NCBI GenBank assembly: GCA_021234535.1
Contig: CM037839.1
Location: 29,589,475 to 29,653,474 of the forward strand
Direction: 5' to 3'
Source: Stichopus chloronotus
Lineage: Eukaryota > Echinodermata > Holothuroidea > Aspidochirotida > Stichopodidae
Length of the DNA: 64,000 nt
Shown in pieces: positions 25,642-64,000 of this stretch (positions within the stretch are counted from its first letter, which is position 1; the number at the start of each line of letters is the position of its first letter). The notes below the pieces were generated by a model, which made no database searches, was not told the DNA's origin, and worked only from the letters and a program-made list of their open reading frames with translations. Both the position numbers and the translations under genes were made by a program.

Positions 25642-26665
25642 TTTCCAAGCTGCATGTGCCAACCTTGAAATAAAGATCTCATGCATACCTGCAATTTCTC
25701 AATTAGGACTAATGAGATAAAAATCAAAATATGTGAAAAATGGTGACATGTATCAAATGGGTTGAGATGATACAAGAATCATTATGAATTATTCATCCTG
25801 TTTCATTTATTCTTGGAACAGTTGGCAAATAGTAGGGGAGGGGGTTGCTCAACATACCCTTAGACCCCACTTTGTCATTGGTTGATAATAACCCATTTCT
25901 GACCTTGAAGATAAACTTGAAAATTGGGGTACACGGTTGAACATATATAGGCCTATATATATCTAATGCAGCGAATTAAAAGCAACCCAGAACCCGAATG
26001 GAAACTTTCTGGGGAAACGCCCGGACAAAACATGAGCTTCTTGCATGCACCCGTCTGGGGTGATGCCTTACAGCCTTTAAATGACAGTTCGGGGAGGCGT
26101 ATTTCCAACACGGCCTGCGTGATATAAATATGCCGACCGTTCTGCAACAGAATTCACCCCCTAGCGGTGTACTTGTATACTGCGTATAAGCAAGGCCAAT
26201 CGAAACTTTGAATCAACGATTTCACACCTTTTTGCACACCTTGTTTCAATTGTGTTGTTAATCTGTTTCGTTTCAGTTTTCAGTGTCATTAAAAGATCAC
26301 ACTCGTGAAGCTCGGCTGTTTCTTAGCCCCCCCCCCCCCCCTCTAGTTCAGACCTATTAGTCCTCCCAAACTCCGTCAACTTATCATCTCTCCCTCTTCT
26401 CTTTTTTTTACTCTTCTTTATTTTCAACATCATCTGTCAACAAGATTTCTGCACCCCTTCCCCCTGCCCCCCCCCCCCCCACCGGCTGTTTACGCCATTG
26501 GGGTATCGTGGTGAACGGTCCATTCGAAGACTAAATAAATGAATAAACCACTTTACTGGCTATTGTTGGTGAAAGAAAATTGTATAAAACGGAAAATGAA
26601 CCAATGATTGCCCACTGAAATTCTTCGATGTAGACTATATGCAGCAAGAAAAATACTAACACCAT

Positions 26666-28720
26666 TCCAGGATAAAATGCTAGTTGATACCTGTCAACAT
26701 TTTTACTGGTTTTAACAACACGTAATTAACAGGTACCTGCCGATTTTAACAGACAATACATGACCAACCAGTTGACACAAGTATTAGCTGCATTTTACAA
26801 CAGATAAATTACCTGTTACAACAGGTAAATTACCTGTTACAACAGGTAGATAATAGAGTGTATCCTATTTTGCCCAAAAAGAATGCATGAGAAAGATGCG
26901 AATGACATAGTTTTGTCGAAATTGATATCTTTTCATTGAGGGCAACTTTATAACTCCTTTCTCAGCATATGAGAAAACTAGACTACCTCTAAAATTAAAA
27001 ACATATAACTAGCACACATTATCCATACACTGATTACATACCTATATATACTATGACACAATGTGTATCTTCTTTGTACGAAAACAGTGACATTAGATAA
27101 AATCTAAATAGAATTTATTGTGGAATTTGACAGGTTTTCCTTTTGTGGAGATATTTAATCATTATCTCAGCATATGCATGGGACACTTTAAACACCCTTA
27201 AAACCAAGAGATAACTAGAACTGCATTTGCCCACAAACACGCAGAATTGTAGTGCCTGGTAGGCAAGTCCTTGTTGTTGGGAGTAAGCCAGTCTCTGTGG
27301 ATCTAATCCTCATAGGAGTTAGTATTTTGGGGAAAGGAGTTCCGTTTCCTGTCGGCCCCTTTCTCGATCCAATTTTTTTTTATATCGCGCTGGACGAAAC
27401 AAAAATGCTATTGGATCTCTCTCAAAATGTTGTTAAATTGCCGACGCTTATCTTTACTATATACCGCATGTCGCACAAGACTGTATTGCTCTGAGTTATA
27501 AAGAGTACTCTAGTAGCTATAGGCTATATTTGTCAAAATTGTTTTTCTGTTTCACCACTGACATAGAACATGAGAGCGGTACAAGATTCTGTAGAAGGAC
27601 GTCATGTTGTAAACACCAAAAAGCAGGAAAGCAGCACACGATTCTGTGACATCATATTTACACACAATGGCGCTGTATTGCACACCCATTTTGGCAACAA
27701 CATTGACACTCCACGTTTATCACCTCATTGGGAAAAGGCCGAACCACATTTCATGACGTTTTCTGGAAATTTATCCGCGAGGCGCTGTCATCACTTTAAC
27801 TCCTTAAATCGTTCTTGTAGTCGTGGTATTTGCTTTTCCTGTGGATTTTGGTTTGAAGACGACCGTAGCTCGCACTATACTGCTATTGCTATAGGTCGGG
27901 CATGCATATTTGTATGAACTAAGTTACATTACCCGCAGGATAGCCGTTATGAGCCGTACAGGGCTCAACAAAAGAAATTGCTGGTCGACCGATAATGACA
28001 AGATCGTAGTGCGGCGCACTACAATAATGACATGAACTATAGCGCACTTTAGCCATTGATTCGATATACCTTAGTACCAAAAGCATGGACCAATGAGAAC
28101 ACTAAAAACATTCTCTATCATGTCAAATTGCAAGTTTGTGTATATATATGGAATTACTCAGTCACTCGTACATCCAGCTACCAAGACGTTATAGTGAGTG
28201 TAGAACTATATAGAAATATCCATCTTGGAGTACCACTGTGTCAAAAATAGAGAAGAAATGGAAATGTTCTTCTCTCTATTTACACTTGAGTTTAGAATAT
28301 ATGTTGAATTCTTTTGTTATATAGGATTAAATATTTAGGTAACATGAAGGCCTACATATTTATTTTTAGATAACCTCATTGGCAGTTTTAATTGTAAATT
28401 CGTGAAAGTCTATTACAAAAAACTTTGTTCCCCCTCAGGACTATTTGAGACCTATACCTATAAAAACTTGTTAAAACACACTAAAATCAGTTGAAATCTT
28501 AACAAAGCCAACCGTAAAACCAGTCGAAACCCGTTGTTACCCATAAATAAAACCTGCTAGTTTCCTGTTCAAACCGGTTAGTATACCTGTTGATACTAAT
28601 TAATACATGAAATCTCCTAATACCTGTTGAAAATCTGTTAATATCTGTTCTAATTACCTGTTTAACAGGTGCTTCTTGAAAACCTGCCTAACAGGTATTG
28701 AAATACAATTTTCTGCTGGA
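26666..28720. mobile_element. 2.05-kb DNA transposon-like element with TIRs and ACCTGTT subterminal repeats
   Basis: The left end (TCCAG GATAAAATG, then TTGATACCTGT) and the reverse complement of the right end (TCCAGCAGAAAATTG, then TTCAATACCTGT) align over about 30 bases. Flanking ATT on both sides is compatible with a 3-bp target duplication. The first 200 and last 280 bases are dense in ACCTGTT/AACAGGT, including the palindrome ACCTGTTACAACAGGT twice in tandem near 26810-26850. Two short internal frames (27252-27494 and 27570-27917, plus strand) have no transposase motif I can see. It is probably non-autonomous, and the superfamily is undetermined. Confidence 0.7.
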
Positions 28721-28888
28721 TTGGCAATGAATATTCAATTCTATAGAAACCTAAAAGATTTATTGAAACTCTGAGATAAGCTCCTTAGGGGGGTGGGGAA
28801 GCAGCAGCTTCTAACAAGGTGATTTTGCCATGGTTTCAGGGTGCACTGATTGTTAAAGGAAGACCTTATTGTCTGGCCTCCCCTCCCC

Positions 28889-30254
28889 CAGGCCCGTAAC
28901 CAGGGGGTTCGGAGCGTTTGGTCGACCCACCCCAACTTGAGGGAGATCCATTTTCAAGCCCTATGTTTGAAGGGTCAGCTACAAAATAGTTTTACCTTGA
29001 CATATTGAGGCAGACTTTCCATTCACTTTTACCAGGAAGAGAAAACCTTTCCATTTATGTCATAAAATGTACGCAAGCCCAAACTGACCACAATATCTCA
29101 TCACCACATACATATACTATGTGGGGGGATGAGATAATAAGCTCAAAAACGCTCATGCATGGTTTTGTCATTGTGGCCGATATCATTGGACTAGATACAA
29201 TACAATGCCCGTGACACACTGCCACGACAACTTGCTACACGACGGCGACCACTCACCGCGTCAGCTGTGGTCGTGGCGGTGTGACCGGGTGCACGACTAG
29301 AGTTCAGTTGTGTCGTAAGCCGTGGCCGGGCCCGATTCAATATGTTTAATAGTAGTCGGGTGCAGTCGGTACATTTTAAGCCCTGTTCAAACCGCCAGGA
29401 CTATCAAAGAGTGTCCACTCAGGCGCGTAGCCAAGGAGGGGAGGAAAGAGGCGACCGTCCCCCCCCCCCCCCCTTGGCCTTATTGTCGTTTTTTTTTTTT
29501 TTTTTGAGGTCTTCGCCAGAAATATCCAGGAGCATAGGCATAGCCAGGGAAAGGAGGGCGAATACTGAGGGCGACCCTGCTTGATCTCATTTTCGCTTTT
29601 TTCCCCGCGATATCGCTAAAAAGTAATTCCCTCAATTTATGCGGCACGCCTACCAAGGTAGGAGAGGAATGCAAGGTTGGGAGTATGTATGTATGCATAT
29701 AAAACACCCAGGAAGGGCTGTTTTCTACTATCTGAGTGGTTTGTAGAGCCAAACGATTCTTTGAATGCTCATCTCGGCATTGCATCATTTTTCACAGACT
29801 AATTGCTTTCTCAGTAATTGAGAAATTGTAGACATGAGATTTGTATTTCAAGGCTGGGTTCATGCAACTGAAAAGACTTGGGAAGGGCTATTTCCGGCCA
29901 TCTGAGGGGTTTGTAAAACTCAAAATTTACTTGTACGCTCTGCGCCAACCGATGGTGGCGCTCCGCTTAGATAGTCTTCACCAGTTCGCACCGTCCCCCT
30001 TGACATATTCCTGGCTACGCCCCTGTGTCTACTATTTATGTAAATTGCTTACCACAGAAGGTCTTTGTAGTCCTCTTAAATGCTCCAGTGTGCGGTAAAT
30101 CTGCAGATTTAAAAAATCCCCTGGAAAATCCCCCCCCCCCCCCGGACCCCTAGCAACTGCATGTTTACGGCACGCGCCAGCCGTTTCCGTATTTGGAAAA
30201 AGTAGTATCTTGGAAACAACACCAACCCCTCCACATGGGCTGACTACGGGCCTG
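28889..30254. mobile_element. Outer element with CAGGCCCGTA ends, containing a nested hAT-like element
   Basis: CAGGCCCGTAACCAGG begins at 28889. Its inverted counterpart (reverse complement CAGGCCCGTAGTCAGC) ends at 30254. The flanking octamers CCCTCCCC and CCCCCCCC differ by one base, but low complexity makes this weak. The interior holds a GC-rich stretch (29205-29335) and the nested element at 29420-30025. The two ends could instead belong to separate MITEs. Confidence 0.45.
29420..30025. mobile_element. Nested hAT-like non-autonomous element, 606 bp
   Basis: The left end CAGGCGCGTAGCCAAGG and the reverse complement of the right end, CAGGGGCGTAGCCAGG, are near-matching TIRs. The eight bases outside are TGTCCACT (29412-29419) and TGTCTACT (30026-30033), 7 of 8 identical, as expected for an aged hAT target duplication. 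It contains a C15/T17 homopolymer pair and two tandem-like copies of a module (GGAAGGGCT...ATCTGAG...GGTTTGTA) near 29712 and 29881. There is no transposase. Confidence 0.7.
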
Positions 30255-33200
30255 CCCCCCCCCTCCCTTAATTCATAAAAGCTTCCGAACAATAACAGCG
30301 AACAAAGAGCAATGAAAGTTTAACAGGGAATAAATAAAGGCAAACGGGGAGAAAATGTAAAATTTTCTTCTTCACATTATATCATTCAACCAAGGAAAAT
30401 AACACCAAGATGATGAAGTGAAAGAATAACAATTAAGACCCAAAAGCTCTCGTAACTCAAAAAGTCGACACCATTGTATACAAATCAGGCAAAGCAAACA
30501 AATGTGAGAAGCCTAATTGTCAGTTTTCATATGAGAGTGATATTTGAACAGGTAGCCCACCCCTTTACACCCAACCAGTAATTTCTTTATTGTTTAACAT
30601 TGTCAAAGTTTTTACCACTTATCAAGCTACAATAAGTATCCTTAACACTATGGTATAAGGCTCACAAAGTGACCTTTCATGGTAATTTCAGTTTTACCAT
30701 ACCACGAGCATACAGCGTTCATGTCTAGCTAAATGAGCTCAAACATTTCTTTCCTTACTTAGACTTCGTTTTGTTAAACATCATCTTCGATCCAGAGTAA
30801 ATTTCCAAATCCGGTCAATAGATGCTATTGTAAGCAAGCGATAACACAAACCGTTCTTAAACCTCTAAAGTTGGCTTTCGAAAGGTTTTATAACACAACT
30901 TTACATGATTTTAAACATAGTTACTATAGTTTACTATGATCAAGTCTTGTTATGTTATGTTAAGTCGTCCAAGCCCCAAACCCTTTCCACGAAGCCGTTT
31001 TGTTGGAATTTCTGTGAATAATTTCCTATTTTGCCGATTAATCTATATTCCATGTCATTAGCATTTGATCTCAATAAAAACAGAAGCCTTTATACGTCTT
31101 CGAGGCTTCTGTTTTCGTTTAGACCGAATCCACGTGTGGCTTTCTAAAGCAGCTATATTCAGTAGAACCGATTTCCATGAGGTCACTTGCTAACCTGAGA
31201 AGGTCGATTTCGGGTGATGCAGGAAATACCGTCCGTGACTGGTGGGATACTCTTCCCTACGGGCCATTTGTCCACGATAAGGAATATGTGTCCTACAGGA
31301 ACTTTCTCCAACCTTTTATGTCACAGTAGATTGTGTCCTACATCAAGATAGGACGTATAGTGCTCATGCACCGAATGACTGCATTTGCTAAACCAGTGAG
31401 GTGCTAGAGACCTCTCTAGCACCTCCCTGGTTAAACTAAGGGGATGTAAGGTAGTACATACCCACACCAGCTTCGAAGGTTACATAGTTTAAACATCTGA
31501 TGCTGTTTGCCGCGGGTGTCTCTTACAAATCATTTTTTGGTACCCTTGATGATTAAAAAAAAAATATATACATATATGTATATCAAGAGGGACAACTGAA
31601 CTAGCTATATGCTATCAGGTAATATGTCAAGGCAATGGCCATAAACTTTGATGAATGAGCTAGTTAGAGATATTAAACCTGGAGAGGGAAAATCGGAAGA
31701 TTTAAGCCAAACGATAGATCCTCGATCAGTGTGTGTGATGTTTCAATCGTCACCATCGGAAAGTTGATGTGCTGAAAGATCGTGTACAAAGAGACCAGAC
31801 CAGGTAACTGCACCAAGACCGGTGTGGCAGTGTGACAGTTTACGGTAACAATGTAGTCGTCATAATTCCGTGGACAGCAAGTTGAACAAATAAAACAATG
31901 TCAAGAAACCATTGGTTACGGACATCGATGCAGGCATATTTTTTCACGTTAGTTAAGTTGGTTTACATCATTCTCAGTCGGTTGTCGATAAGACGAAACA
32001 GTATTCGTCCTGCAAAGTGTCATACAAACCTAAATAATGCAGTGATCCAGTGACGTATTAGGATGCATGATAAGCTGTAGACTATGAATACCAGTACATG
32101 GAGACAAGTAAGATATGTCACCGTTTAAAACTTGATTGGGCACTTAGCAACTAAAAGTGTCTGTTGTCATTCGTTGGACTAAATTTCTTTTTTAAAATGA
32201 TTTTTTTCCCTTTATTGATGGATCAAAACCAAGCACTGCATAGTAAAATCAATCATCTCTAATGAGAATGTTTGTTGTATGCTCAGTTTGTTGAGGAAAC
32301 GTTCCACGGATTGTCTGTCCTAGCTTCCAATAATTCAAACGATTGTTGCACAAGCTTAGTATTAGCTCTTTTAGTGCTCACAATGTCCTCCAAATATTAT
32401 TATAATCATATCGCCTTCCCAAAGTGTTCTTCACAATAGCACATTCTATAATGTACGTGCTCTGATGACAGCTATACTTTTTGCCTCTCCGTAGTCATAA
32501 TTAACATTTTACACATACCGCCTCCATAGAAACTACTTTGTGGTTCAATTAAATGCTATGTAAAAATGAGATTTCTTCTTAGTCAGTAGTCAGTTAAGAG
32601 TAATGTACCTTCCTACAAAGAGAGTTATGATGATAGGTGGCATCAATGTTGTGCACTGATTGCAAAGGAAGTCACGTGATATATGTTTGTACAGAAGACG
32701 TAAAAAATTACACAAATCTTAACATTATCCATATGCCCCAGCTGTCACTATTAATCATGGGTAACTTTCTAGAAATTCCCGGCTCGGAAATCAATTTTCT
32801 ATAATTCCTGCATTTTCAAAAGTTCACGAAAGCCCGGGCTGTACTCTTACTTGTAAAAAGCTATGGAAACTAGCACGTCGTGGTCTATTTGTACAAATGT
32901 AGCCGAATTTTCAGAAGAAATGGTTTGTATTAGAGGAGCGTTATTTGCAAGGAAATGTCACCCATTCACCACAGGGTCCGGTTTCAAACTAAAAAATTTC
33001 GCGTGCGAACTTTTTTAGTAATGTACAGTAATGTATAGGAATATCGTTACTTATTCAAAGCTTATAGAGGTCAATAATTGAGCTGACAGTTGGGTCCTAT
33101 TGCGAATACTTGGGTTTTCTCCCCACCATTCACTATAGACGTACGGCATGATAAACGCATGAGAGAACAGCAGCAACTAGGCTTTGCGAGATTTGATAAA

Positions 33201-34130
33201 ATTACCTCTAGGCCTACATAAACTGTTTACTCTGCCTACATGTTACTTGATAAGGCAAGGCAGGGCCTGTCCTGTCTAGTAATACGGAATCAGTGGAACT
33301 ACTGGAAAAATGGAGGGAACTGGTTAACTTACAGCGAACGTAGCGCACCGAAAAGTTTTGGTTCTTACCAGGAAAATTTCTTCTGAAGACGAAAACAGGT
33401 GGATTGCGGTGGACTGCAATCTTCATCGTATCGACTGAGACTCCCGATCTCGGGGCAGCATCCTCGACGGGGGACGTGCTCCCTGCCCTCACCTGGCCCA
33501 ACCCCTTTTGAGAGTCTTCAGTCTTTTTCTCTTCCCCTTTCTTTTAAATCCCCCAGAAGTGATTTTTCCCCGACTGACTTCGGAGTGGGGGAGGGGCTGT
33601 CCCCCCGTACCACCCGCCTCTTTAGACAGGCTACTGTTCCTTAGCCTAATGAAACAAATCACAAGTTCGCCTCTCAGACCGGCTCGGTCAGAGTCAAGTT
33701 TAGTTGTTTTAATAATCAGGGTTATTGACCAAAACACATTGTTTCGATGAACACTTTTTCTTGTCTTTGTAAAAAAGAATTAATCACGTGAAAACTCTTT
33801 GTTTTCGAACTATTGCACATTCGACTTGCCGTGGCGTTGAGTGAGAAGTGTATAGTTGCCATTGACCCTTAGACGGTGACACAGAATGTTACGCGCCTGA
33901 CATGTCTTAATAAAGGCCTACGTGTCAGTCATGGTTGCATACCCCTCGTAACGGACGATACTACGAAAAACGATATTGGGGCCACAGCCAGAGAGCTGCT
34001 ACGCAGGCTAGTGGTTGTTGGGTTCGATCAGTGCCACAACATCCCAACGACTTCAATCCATAGAAAAAGATAAACTTTTATCAGACGGTACCGATGAGCA
34101 TGCAATACCAGAAGGAAGTAGTTTACATAA
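30255..34130. other. Intergenic sequence with no recognised gene
   Basis: No exon chain, RNA gene or complete mobile element was recognised. A strong 13-bp-stem hairpin lies at 31076-31115 (separate entry). Around 33380-33740 there is a locally GC- and CT-rich block with overlapping short frames on both strands, none with domain content. Confidence 0.4.
31076..31115. other. Perfect 13-bp-stem hairpin
   Basis: AAAACAGAAGCCT (31077-31089) pairs perfectly with AGGCTTCTGTTTT (31103-31115) around a 13-nt loop (TTATACGTCTTCG). It is immediately preceded by AATAAA-like sequence. The host context is intergenic. No known RNA family is recognised. Confidence 0.7.
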
Positions 34131-34135
34131 ATTAA

Positions 34136-34321
34136 CATCCCGTTGTTCCCCCTAACTCATTTCGAACCATCAGCTGTGTGCTTGCACTGGATGTGAACAA
34201 CTGATTAGTTTCCACACACACCACATGTACACACCCGCCTACAAAATTTATGCCCGCCATTTGTTTGAACGCTATGGTGGCGCCCTTTATTCTCGAAGAA
34301 AATTTGTCATATACCATTAAT
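34136..34321 (+). promoter_or_regulatory. TNPO1 proximal promoter / 5' UTR candidate
   Basis: The segment directly upstream of the chosen TNPO1 start contains CCGCCATTTG (a YY1-like core in reverse, near 34254-34263) and a GGTGGCGCC block. Such elements are common at housekeeping starts. Two in-frame ATGs occur here (34250 and 34274). The transcription start is not determined, and this call rests on position. Confidence 0.3.
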
Positions 34322-62335
<28,014 letters not shown>

Positions 62336-64000
62336 GTATGGACTTCTAAGTTTGTTTGTTTTTGTGTCTCCCAAAACCTCCACCTCACCCCATTCTGTAT
62401 ACAGCAAAAATAAATGTGTTTTGGAGTCAGTGGTTACTAGGAGACCATGTGACCAGAGAACTCCCCTGGACAATCCCCTCTCAAAATTACCCCTCGGTTA
62501 ACCTTTCCCAGCCAATTTTCACCTGAACAATGCCCAAGGTGGAGAATTCCACCTTGGACAACTCCGCCCTGACAATTCCTTCATTAAAAGGGTAAGGGTC
62601 AAGTAAACAGTCAGGGGAATTGTAAGTTGAGATTGTTTTCTGGGAGGGGCGGGAACTGTCCGTTAGACCCGAGACCTAGCTTCTGGTAACTTGATGTCAA
62701 CATTCTATCTTTGGTCAAATAGTATCAATTAATGGAGCTTCATATGTTTAACGACCTGTTTAATGTGCTAAAGTTTAGGTGGAATTGAATAATTTCACCC
62801 AGAGAGAATCCATTTTGAGGTTTAATGTTGTCCCTGACCTGACATACTATTAGTAATTTGGTGTTTGTCATTTTCATTGACCACCTCCTTCTGTTTGAAT
62901 GTGTGGTTGTTCCATTATAGCATACTTTCTGCAGGTATTTCTTGCTTGATCTTGCTCTGGTAGTTCACAGACTTTTCATTCATATCTTTTAAGAATGTCA
63001 TTGTGGTTCCATTCAGTGCTCATACCAGCAAGATCCACAATATCACCATCGTTGGTTGGGAAGATTGAAGGGAGCCGACAACTTTTTGAGAAATTTTGCA
63101 ATTTTGAAATCTATATGGTAATTTCAAAGGAAAGTCACACCCTGATTACTTAAAAACAAATTAAATAACCCACTCTAACAATCTTAAGATCAGCATTCCT
63201 TAAATGTTCAGTGAAACTGAAGTATTCCAAACCATATCAACAAGGAAAAAAAACCTAATGCAAGCTTGGCCAGTGCCTTTTCAATATCCTTTATGCAGGG
63301 TAATTTACTTAACTCACATTTTATTTTTAAGAAAGCTTAGTAATTTGCAATGACACCACCATTGACTCTTGTTATAAAGTGACTACACACTTTTCATCAG
63401 TACTTTGTTGATCTATTGTCATTGTTGTTGGAAGGACTTAGCCTACGCTTGCAGTAATAAGAAGATGATTTTCAGTGGTAATAATCCATTACAGTAAGCT
63501 AGACCGTGTGGTAGAGGAACTGACTTACCACAGAGCTCAGTCCACACTCAGTCAGTGTGGCTCTGTGGTTAGACTGTTAAATTGTGTGGGATAGTTTGTT
63601 GCGAGGTGGGGTTGTTTTGCAGAAGCCTTTATCAGTCGAGGTTAATCCTGTTATAGCAATTTAAGTATACATTCTGTTTTTATTCATAAGAAATTTCAGC
63701 TTACACTTTTTTGCTTCCAAATGTTCATTGGCGATTTCTCAAGTGCTGGTGTGAGCACTGGTTCGATCGCAATTGTAATGTGTGGCTGCACAGCCAGTGC
63801 GATTTTCTCCTGTTTTTATCTATCATTGTTCTGTGAACAGTTTTTGTGGTCATGTTTTTTTTTTTTTATTGCTCATGGGTTGTACTAATGAAAGGTATGC
63901 TCTTTACTCTGAATTTGGATCCTCTGATTTATTTCTGATATGATCTTCAGAATAGTCATATATTCAGCTCTTTGCTGCCTAACAAAGTGCAGGGAAGCAG
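62336..64000 (+). other. TNPO1 intron 18 (continues beyond window)
   Basis: No exon for the expected next segment (family residues starting A-I-T-I-G-R-L-G) was found before 64000. There is a bulged hairpin at 63527-63569. Around 62400-62650 there is a CCACCTTGG-type low-copy block. Otherwise it is plain AT-rich intron. Confidence 0.6.
63527..63569. other. Bulged hairpin in TNPO1 intron 18
   Basis: ACCACAGAG (63527-63535) pairs with CTCTGTGGT (63561-63569), and CCACACT (63542-63548) pairs with AGTGTGG (63554-63560), leaving a 6-nt one-sided bulge and a 5-nt loop. No RNA family is recognised. Confidence 0.55.

Noticed and set aside
27252..27917. Transposase fragments within the 2.05-kb TIR element
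   Set aside because: The two frames show no DDE or zinc-finger pattern. Short, unmatched frames are expected by chance.
33390..33750. GC-rich block with overlapping ORFs on both strands as an exon
   Set aside because: Frames are short, overlapping and without domain content or consistent splice borders. It may simply be a repeat or promoter-proximal sequence.
34010..34055. tRNA gene (GGGTTCGATC looks like a B box)
   Set aside because: The remainder does not fold as a tRNA: no matching acceptor stem or A box at the right distance.

Overview
This is animal nuclear DNA: AT-rich, with split genes that use GT-AG introns, long repeat-filled introns, and no bacterial-type operons. Protein matches, intron density and the style of the repeats (TAGGCCTA-type words, poly-C-bearing MITEs, a 145-bp GGTCAAAGGTCA-type repeat) suggest a marine deuterostome. 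My best guess is an echinoderm, perhaps a sea cucumber; the species call is inference.

Three conserved genes are present. (1) Plus strand, entering from the left edge to 7137: the 3' part of a TMEM8/PGAP6-family gene, with an EGF-like module followed by a 7-TM CREST-type lipid-hydrolase domain. (2) Minus strand, 20305 down to 14235: a complete nine-exon FBXW9 (F-box plus WD40 protein, 449 codons). (3) Plus strand, from 34322 past the right edge: TNPO1/TNPO2 (transportin), 18 coding exons visible to 62335, about 771 of roughly 890-900 residues. FBXW9 and TNPO lie head-to-head as neighbours; FBXW9 is also next to TNPO2 in human, so this looks like retained microsynteny.

The 14 kb between FBXW9 and TNPO1 holds no recognisable conserved gene. 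It contains a 2.05-kb terminal-inverted-repeat element, a 222-bp MITE with an exact target-site duplication, a nested pair of hAT-like elements, an AT-rich tandem array, many C-homopolymers, and one arm of a ~500-bp inverted pair whose other arm is in TNPO1 intron 1. The 7 kb between PGAP6 and FBXW9 (tail-to-tail) is almost plain non-coding sequence.

The most interesting material is not in the genes' main function. (i) An interspersed element, at several loci in PGAP6 and TNPO1 introns, has a core of 145-bp tandem monomers carrying perfect DR1-type nuclear-receptor sites (AGGTCAAAGGTCA). Its 5' end is a hairpin that shows a compensatory base-pair change between copies, and its 3' end is a short hairpin followed by CTG in two otherwise different subfamilies. 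(ii) A 78-bp in-frame tandem duplication of the end of TNPO1 exon 15 creates a second usable splice donor. (iii) A 24-unit, 12-bp minisatellite begins 11 nt from an FBXW9 splice donor. (iv) Inverted repeats flank TNPO1 exons 3-10. (v) A gag fragment of a Ty3-type retroelement is fused to the 145-bp element at a microhomology. All calls are by eye; no database search was run.
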